64,000 bases of DNA, from positions 8,008,283-8,072,282 of the forward strand of contig NC_060234.1 of assembly GCF_021155775.2 (NCBI RefSeq), read 5' to 3'. Position numbers and translations under genes: made by a program. The notes beneath the pieces are model-generated. The model was not told the DNA's origin. It did not search any database and was given only the letters and a program-made list of their open reading frames with translations. Shown here piece by piece: positions 56,637 to 64,000 of the stretch (within the stretch, counting starts at the first letter, position 1; every line of letters starts with the position of its first letter). The stretch is from Neodiprion pinetum (lineage: Eukaryota > Arthropoda > Insecta > Hymenoptera > Diprionidae).

Positions 56637-59600
56637 TCATTCTACTTCGCTTGTATCATCAGAATCGAGACTTTCATCGGTACTTGTGCTTGATGAACTA
56701 CTACTGTCAGATTCTGTTTCAGAATCAGTGTCGCTGCTATCCGACGAGCTCGAACTTCCTCTCCGCAATCTAAAATAATCGAATATACTTACATAAGTAC
56801 AATGATCAATAATAACGTAAATTCATTACTTGTCTCTGATTTGTTATTGGCTAACATTCCACATACACGCATTCATGTTTTATAATTCAATTTTATCACG
56901 GAAATCACGAAAAAAGCGCTGTAAAGCGATAAAATGAAAACCAAACAAGCATAATAATTATCTGATGCGAAATGCTTGATCTCCCACAAAAAAAACTAAA
57001 TGGCAGTAATAGAAAGACCAGAAACAATGATAAGAATACCATGGCAGAGAACATAGAAAATGCTCATTCAGGAAAAGAAGACACTGTAAACAACATGAAA
57101 AGGAAAGAGTCAACAAATTGTATTGAAAGTAACCATAAATTGTAATAGAAATAATATGGTTGCCAGAGATGAAGTTAAGCATCTTTTTTTTCTAGTCCAT
57201 CATCTATTCACAAGGAATTATTTAAAAGCGTTTAGTATTTTGATTAAACGGTCTTTAAAAAAAAATTAGTATTGTTAAGAATTCAAAATAAAACTCTTTT
57301 CATTAAACTTTTACCATGTTTTGTAAAACTTACAAATAGTCTAAGAACTTTTTGCTCTCCATGGTGTACGTGAATTTAGGCCTTCAAAAATAGATTAAAT
57401 TATCGTAGCAATTAGGTTCTGTATATTATAATTCTAACTTTAATATAAGACTTTCAAAACCAACTGAATCAATTTTCGTCCTACATAATTTGAAATAGCT
57501 ACGTAATTAGCAAACTTAGCAGCACTCACCAAATGGAAAAATTACTTTATTTTTTCAACCATACCTAAGAAAACGGTTTCGCGGTGTAAAAGCAGTTATG
57601 TTGTTCTGGTCTTGCACGAACAAAAATCATGACAAAATTTACGATTATGGAAAAAAAATCATTTAAAAGTTTGGATGTGCATGTGTAAAAGAAATACGAA
57701 GGATTCGATTTTGCAAAGACAGCAAAGAAACTATTTTCATAAACGGTATTTCATAACAATTTAAAATGATCGAATCATTTCAAGACAAGAAAAATAATTA
57801 CAATAAGCAAAAAAATTAGACATGGAAAAATCAATCTTCTGGCCAAAGGAAACAACTTTTAAATTACAAGAACCGGATTTTACGTGACTATATTGGACTG
57901 CTTCAATTAATTTGAGGTCTGAGAATGACAGTAAGCCAAATGTATTGTTCAGTTAATATGGTCCAGAAATAAATTGAGTAGAACTATCTAATTGTTTACA
58001 CAGCTCGAAACAATTTACCTGCAAACTTGTACTTAAGAAACTTCAAAATCGTCAATGTAACTACATTGATTACATGTAAATACGAAACATAATTTTTGAA
58101 CTTTGATGTGTTCCTAAAACATTAGCAATCCCAAGATAATTAACTTACTTCTCATCGTTCTTCTCGTATAATGCCATGTTGCCTACTTTGTCGACCATTT
58201 CATGGATGGCATTTTCTATAACTAGGTCTTCATCTTGAACGGAGAAAGCTGCTGCTTCTAATTCAACAAGATCTAAGCCCATTTCGACTTTGTTTGGGTG
58301 TATCTAGAACCAGAGCAATAAAGTAAAAGTCAGTATGCAAATAAGTGGGATTGAAATTTAGAGAGTCTAGAAATAGTTTTTATTTGACAATCAGGAATTA
58401 CCGTGCTCAACGATACGCTGAGAGATTCAATTAAGGACGATGGTGTTTGCTGCAACCAAATCAAGTAGTCCTTTATGTACAACTGATTGAGCATGTACCG
58501 TGGTTCGTAGGAATTGTTGAAGAGCTCGTGTATTTCACACAAACGTTTCACTACATATTTTTTCCCTGAACATAAGAAACGTAATTTCACATCAGCAAAC
58601 TGAGAACCAGTGATTACGATTTGAATTATTTTAAAAACAAACAATCAAGATTTCATTTTCACAGGGCAGTCATAAGAAATAAAATAAAAATTTCTCTCAT
58701 TTATCCACAAGCTCTAGAACCGAAAAGTATTTAGTTTGTATTTTAACGATTGTTTGGAATATGTAAAATTCAGAGAATACAATATCTTGAAACAGACAAT
58801 TTTTTACGCTTATAATTCGATGCTTTCAGTTTACATCATTGGTCTGTTTATGTATAGCAAAACCTTATTCCGTGCATCAGAATATACTTTAAAAAAATTT
58901 AGGAAATTAGGTAACACTCCTATACTTGGCTCCCACATTTTAGGTATATAAAGGATTTTCTGCTGACAAAAAGATTGAATAACTACTGTGATATGAAATA
59001 GGATATAAAAAGTGATAAAAAAGCTAGTTGTGTTGTCAATTTACTCACAGACATAGATCTATATAGATAATTGCTACCAAAAAACGAGTAAGCGATTCAC
59101 AGATATTTATACAGACCTAAACTGAGAACGATTTTAACATCGTTCAATACTTTTACAGATAGCTCCCAGTTTCTGTACAATGGGTAACACAACGATCTCC
59201 GTACACAAGCTGTAACAACTTCTTCCATATTATTGAACTCCTATAACGTTAGAAAAATACAATTAGGTGAGAATCTGCGTAGAGCATCATTACAAAATTA
59301 GAAACTCTCGGATACTTAAACTTCTGGTTTTTCTCTCCAGTTTGCTTTATCATTTAATTCCAATTGTAACTTGCCTGAAACCAGCAAAGCGTAGAACTCA
59401 ATTTATTTATGGTCCATCCACTTTCTACCGTATTTTCACCCATGGTGGTCCTATGATTGTAACAACTGCCAAACAGAATGTCAACTAAACCAAAGGTAAT
59501 TTTTTCTACTTCTTTGCTATCCAACAAATACTCTTTGTTCGGTAGTTCTTTCAGTAAATCTTTTTCCGTATCTGAAAGCGTGATTTCGGTGCTTTTCAAG

Positions 59601-62027
59601 CTCTCCCATTCTGCCTTGAAATCAATGTAAGGTCTGATGTATTCTTCCTGAATTAAATCAGCCATATAATGTTCTTCACTGAACTGTTCAAACTCGTGCT
59701 TTTGCCTTAAACATGCACGCTCGATGGAAGGTGTGACATCGGGTGCTGGCAGATCTATTATTTCACCTGTCCACCCTGACTGAAATCAAACAAATAATAA
59801 TAAACAATGTCCCGATCGAAAAATGATCACTGTTTCTAGTAGTCGAAAACTCACAATTATGCTTAACATCTGATTTTTCAACTACTTTTTTTTTTTTTTT
59901 TGCGAATTGTCTATTGAATAGGGTATCAAAAAACCAGCTAACCAACCTGCCAAAGTTCATTCTGCAAGAAATTTATTAATAAAGCCAAAATATACAAAGT
60001 ATTTTAACAATGGCAGTACTTCTTGATTTTCGCTTCTTTTGGGGTCATTTGAGATCCCCTGTAAACTTAGGACTTTACAGGGATTGAAAGACATATCGTT
60101 TGCTGTGCGTATACAAGGCAATTGAAAGTGAAAAATGGCAAATGTTAATTGGACACTGCTGATATTTTGTCTGCATTAATAATGCCTGTACTTTGAAAGT
60201 TTAGTCGCGAAAAGTGATGCTAAATTTTACTGAAAGATTTTCTGCGATAGTAAAATAATACGTTATTTTTTGGGAAAGGTGCAAAAATGAACGATAATCA
60301 AGGCAACGATAAAAAAAATTAAAATCATAAAACTACTCGTCATCCCTATAGATTGAATAAGATAACGAACTTAAATATAAATTAATTCTTACCACGAAGC
60401 TTTACAGGAGAACTAGACGTGCGACTAGGAATTGAATGAGATAAAAAACTACGTAAGCTAATGTTTTACGGCTCAAAGTATTCTTGAAATGTGAAAACAT
60501 AGACAAACAGTTTTACAACATGATTTACAAACCTCAAATGATGCCAGAGCACGGGAAAACTTGCCCCCGAAACCGTAGTTGGGAGGTTGAATAGAAGATT
60601 GTATATTTTCTTGATTAAGATTCTGAGGCAGAAACCATTCGTCTCCGTCTCTGTTCTCACCATCAACCGTTGCTCCTTCACTGTTGCACTTCACTTCGTT
60701 GGTTTGCAATTCACCATTTTTCTCTTCTGCTAAACTCACAACAGGATTACCTGGAGAATAAGCAATATATATAACATGGTAAACCTCAAGCACTGTATGC
60801 TTACGTCTTCTTAATATGGAAAATCGTAGCGAAGAAATAGTACGAGTTTATTGAAATAGTATAGTTGAACAAGTCGCACAAAGAATCCGAATCTTTTACA
60901 TGGGCCCTTATTTGGAACATTTTAATACATTCTGGCATTGAGAAGTCATCGGTGACTACAAGGCTAAGAATGTATCAAATTTCAAAGAAACTGAGCATGC
61001 GAATAATAATATAAAATACACACACACTCACGGGACACGGCTAAGTTGAAAACAAGTTTGATGTCATTTAATCAAAAATCAACTGATTTCCAATGATAGT
61101 AAATGAGCTCCAAAAATCCCCACGTATTAGACAGAACTCTAATATTTGCTTGATTATTCCTTGTACCATAATATTCTACTGTAAGTTTTTTATAATAAAT
61201 AGGCAACAAGCAATTTAGTTTAAACTTTACAAAATCGTAGTCTGTTTCAGCTTGTGACATTTTGATAATCGAATTTAAAATAATGTTTTATTCATTAATG
61301 TTGAATAGTAACAAGATTAGAATTGACAATATCCATTATGACGGCGCATTTCTAAAAAGAAATGTGAATTTTGGAATGTAAACTGTGAATTAAGTATCGA
61401 ATACAACAAAGTATATTAATATTACAGCTGCAATCCTTACCAATTTCTCTTACCGTTGCAAAATAGTGATTTGTTTTTTATGTTTCAGTAAATGAATATT
61501 GCAAACTTGAACCTTTTAAATATCACTGTGTAAGCGGTGGATACTTTGAAACAACTTTATCACAATCTTACTTATAACTTCTATAGTCGGAACAGCCTGG
61601 GTTCTTTTTTTCGGTGGAGCAAGCAACGTTGTAATCATATCCAGGTTCTGAAATTCTTCTCCTTTATTCACTTTTGAGAACCGTAAGGTAAAGTCACCTT
61701 TCTCAGCATCGTATGATCCAGAAGACAAATCATTCTCAACTATTTTACCAGGAAGATTTAATCTGGAAGTTGATTAGAAAGTATACGTAAATCTATGCTA
61801 GCAAAATAAAAAAAAATTAAAAACTAAAAAATTGTTCTATATAAAGGCAACAAGAAAGTAAGTAAATGACATTCTTTTACATACCTGAGATAATAAGGAG
61901 CAGAGTAAAATCTGAAGTCATAATCTTCGACATAAACTTCTGTGTCTTTGATACGTGCATACGGAGCGTGAACAATTACGGTAACTTCATCTACTGTTTG
62001 TGTCAGTTCGAAACGTGGGGTCAACAT
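56637..62027 (-). CDS. SHQ1: SHQ1, H/ACA snoRNP assembly chaperone
   Basis: Nine exons (62027-61885, 61762-61572, 60750-60533, 59961-59947, 59779-59375, 59240-59117, 58565-58402, 58303-58149, 56769-56637) join in frame into 515 codons plus TGA. The start MLTPRFELTQ is the invariant SHQ1 N terminus; an in-frame upstream extension was not used. The CS/p23-like domain follows (VIVHAPYARIKDTEVYVEDY ... LRFSKV ... ITTLLAPPKK). The specific domain has NYGFGGKFSRAL, ESGWTINKLSSTLCW, EEVVTACVRRSLCYPLYRNW and PRYMLNQLYIKDYLIWLQ. The last exon adds an acidic Ser/Asp/Glu tail. SHQ1 holds dyskerin before it enters H/ACA snoRNPs and telomerase RNP. Exon 4 is only 15 nt, and the intron after exon 5 starts with GC. 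Confidence 0.92.
57002..58148. other. SHQ1 last intron
   Basis: The ~1.4-kb intron 56770-58148 separates the acidic tail exon from the rest. It contains AT-rich sequence and no recognised nested gene. Confidence 0.45.
59947..59961 (-). other. SHQ1: 15-nt microexon of SHQ1
   Basis: AATGAACTTTGGCAG, flanked by tttcttgcAG and GTTGGT, encodes five residues (NELWQ), phase 0 on both sides. Exon 3 ends in phase 0 at GAG|GTTTGT and exon 5 begins in phase 0, so it can be included or skipped without shifting frame. With it the run SRALASFENELWQ has the length expected from the family between GFG and the following acidic segment. Confidence 0.7.
60751..61571. other. SHQ1 intron 2
   Basis: About 820 bp without recognised features. 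The reading frame across exons 2 and 3 is continuous without any further exon. Confidence 0.5.
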
Positions 62028-62407
62028 GCTTCTTTTTCCAAAGTGACAATTGGTGGATAGAAAAAACTCTTGTAAAGATTTCGTGTGTGAAGAATTTATC
62101 AAGTTTTGAAATTGAGTTGTATAAATGTGTCGTTGATTGAAAAGTGTATGATTAATTTAAAATTAGCCTTCTGTTTCCATACTTTGAATTTTATTAATTT
62201 GAACTTAGTTCTTGTGATAGATACAGGAAACTTTCTAGTACGTTACATCTAACGTTATTTACTGTTAATTTGAAAATTGTAAGTACAAATTGTTTTTACA
62301 AATCTAGCGAAAAACATGCAACCTACACGAGAAATTTCTTCAGGAAATTTCACGTCAGAATATTACCGTAAACTATATGAACATGTATAAGATCGTATTC
62401 CCTTTGA
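62028..62407. other. SHQ1 upstream region
   Basis: AT-rich sequence that should hold the SHQ1 promoter and 5' UTR. No clear core-promoter element is seen. The downstream end of the unidentified minus-strand gene lies just beyond. Confidence 0.4.
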
Positions 62408-62588
62408 TCACGGTCTGTGGGCTGGGAACTCATAGGGTGGGGGGTGCCTAAAAGTAGTGTTTATTTCCGCCACTTGGAGCAGTGCAACCTTTCGTCCGAA
62501 TCCCCCCGCAACTTGGTTCACCCGCAGGGCGAGCATTGGCAATCTCTCTACCAGTTTCTGGTCAAGAGGTAGCTTTTGAACAGCTGTG
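62408..62588 (-). CDS. Probable C-terminal exon of an unidentified gene
   Basis: An open segment starts after a plausible acceptor (tctgttatAG) and ends at a TGA (62410-62408). The product has a regular, amphipathic composition (LPLDQKLVERLPMLALRVNQ, then GGFGRKVALLQVAEINTTF) and is clearly more GC-rich than the flanks, as expected of an exon. I do not recognise the family. The preceding exon would have to end in phase 2. Confidence 0.5.
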
Positions 62589-63479
62589 CTATAACAGAGT
62601 AAACTATATTTTTAATCGATAAAAAATAAGTGCATTGCTCATTAAAACGTAATACTTCACTTTACGAACGAAAGACGCGCAGGGTTATAATGATTATTTA
62701 TTTGATATATGTATACGATTTTTTGCAGTAATAAATATCATACATTTTCAGATCTAATCATTTTTTTACCGCTGAATTTGTGGTAAAAATAGTTATTTTT
62801 TATCGTCAAAACAAGTTGAGCTCACTCATTGTCAGACAAACTGAACCTAAACTGGGACACACGACATTTGAGACACTAATCGTTGAATGAGGATATGTAA
62901 TACAACGCACTAATACATAAATTTATACCTATGCATCATGATGTAAGGAAACAAGGTGAAACCATGCGCATACGGTTTAGTTGAACCAATCAGAAAACAT
63001 ATCCAAGGTGACGTCATATAGGCTTGATATTTTGTCCTTCGGTGTTTACGTTATTATTCTTGCAACTTTTGACTGCGCAAACTGGCATTTTCAGGAAACA
63101 GAATATACGGAAATAATTAAGTAATCTCAAGTAACCTAATTACGCGATATTACGTGATTTCTGTGATGTCATCTTGGATATGGGCAGACTGAGCGAAAAT
63201 CGGTCTTCAGTTCTGGCACACCTTGTATATTTACATCATGCTATGCATAAAGGCTGATAGCCTTATGGGACTTTTCGTAATCGAAAATGGACCAGATAAA
63301 TTCTTCGTCAAGCAGCGCCCTCTGCGTCCTTCCTTATATGCCCAACTCAAGTCGGCAAGCGGTCGGTACGTAGAGACGAGAAGAACTGATGTTACCATCG
63401 CTCACCGCATGTACCCAGATAATGCAGAGTCGAATATTGTTATGCCTATGGAATGACGAACGGGAGCAGGCTGAAATTT
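62589..63479. other. Non-coding stretch near the right edge
   Basis: AT-rich; possibly an intron of the minus-strand gene whose exons flank it. The plus-strand ORF 63223-63456 has no recognised domain. Confidence 0.35.
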
Positions 63480-63716
63480 TCAGATAACTCCGTTAGGACG
63501 CCGTATACTGTTCAATAACGACAATTCATCTGGGCCAAATTCAGCAACGTCAATCGGATCGACAAAAATAATACTATTTAAATAGATTTGCAATAAACGT
63601 GCACCTGGTTTACTGTTAACAGAGCTCGAAACCTTTTCTTGATGCAAAGAATGGAAGATGTAGTCGAAAAAGTTAGTCAAAGGATGAAGATATACAGTTG
63701 ATCCTGTATGTACCAT
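63480..63716 (-). CDS. Possible coding exon of an unidentified gene
   Basis: An open minus-strand frame with protein-like composition (FFDYIFHSLHQEKV; ARLLQIYLNSIIFVDPIDVA; EFGPDELSLLNS). A possible donor AACA|GTATAC lies at about 63511, and a TGA at 63480 closes the frame otherwise. It may belong to the same gene as 62408-62588, but the phases I can read do not join, so at least one further exon or another model is needed. Confidence 0.42.
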   Translation of the reverse strand: MVHTGSTVYLHPLTNFFDYIFHSLHQEKVSSSVNSKPGARLLQIYLNSIIFVDPIDVAEFGPDELSLLNSIRRPNGVI

Positions 63717-64000
63717 ATGTAATTTCTGTGCATATGTTTAATACCTAACTCGTACCGTTAGCCGAAGATAATAATATGCATCTTGAGTCAACGCTCATAT
63801 CTTCATTTCGAAAGAAAATGCAGTTGACGTGTAAAAATAATTTCTGACCTGACGTTAAATTTCCGTGGTTTTTAAAAAATACAGTTTGCTTGCAGCGAAA
63901 AACCTAGACCTATTTACACGAAAATACTACTTGTAAATATTTTTTGGAAATTAGGTAAGACTCGATTGTTACTAATGTTTGAGCCCATGCTGTAATAAAC
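63717..64000. other. Right-edge stretch
   Basis: AT-rich sequence; no feature recognised. It may contain intron sequence of the gene noted at 63480-63716. Confidence 0.35.

Noticed and set aside
62408..62600. A structured non-coding RNA (RNase P-like or snRNA) because of local GC-richness
   Set aside because: No conserved RNA core could be matched, whereas the minus strand has a clean protein-like frame with an acceptor and a stop.
1..64000. CRISPR arrays, bacterial operons or tRNA/rRNA genes
   Set aside because: The only regular short repeats are contiguous minisatellites without spacers, and the genes are intron-bearing; no RNA gene fold was recognised.

Overview
The window is animal nuclear DNA, almost certainly from an insect. 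It is AT-rich, has many short introns with GT-AG (once GC-AG) borders, and holds no bacterial operons. Hymenoptera is my best guess, because the selenoprotein P-like gene here has lost its selenocysteine codon, as expected in lineages without selenocysteine machinery. That placement is inference.

Left half (about 1-33 kb): a transposon graveyard. A decayed Ty3/gypsy element (1812-11271, minus strand) carries at least three later insertions: a roughly 1.09 kb DNA transposon with ~190-bp terminal inverted repeats inside its 3' LTR, a solo BEL/Pao LTR with a perfect TTATC duplication, and an 895-bp TTAA-flanked MITE. A possible Helitron end lies between its protease and RT regions. It is followed by a 3'-truncated BEL/Pao element with one LTR (11774-16235), a Mutator-like transposase fragment, the 5' end of a second gypsy element with a lysine-tRNA primer site, a gypsy RNase H fragment, a 1.59 kb hAT-type non-autonomous element (8-bp duplication GCTAGTGG), a 0.49 kb MITE, an I-group LINE lacking its reverse transcriptase, a degraded STAND/ankyrin pseudogene, and a second hAT with transposase remnants.

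Right half (about 34-64 kb): host genes. (1) A 32-exon minus-strand gene (49318-34117) encodes a predicted 2,338-residue secreted VWA-sushi-HYR-GCC2-EGF-pentraxin-sushi protein with SVEP1 architecture. (2) An intact three-exon plus-strand gene (45087-46062, 128 residues) sits inside one of its introns and faintly resembles a ciliary LLC1/C20orf85-type protein. (3) A four-exon plus-strand gene (52372-55855, 716 residues) has the selenoprotein P N-terminal fold, with Trp at the selenocysteine position and Ser at the partner Cys. (4) A nine-exon minus-strand gene (62027-56637, 515 residues) encodes the H/ACA snoRNP assembly chaperone SHQ1, including a 15-nt microexon and one GC-AG intron. (5) One or two unidentified minus-strand exons lie at the right edge.

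All exon borders were read by eye from splice consensus, frame continuity and family resemblance. In the three complete models (SVEP1-like, SELENOP-like, SHQ1) and the nested gene, phases agree across all exons and lengths are divisible by three. Nothing was aligned by computer.
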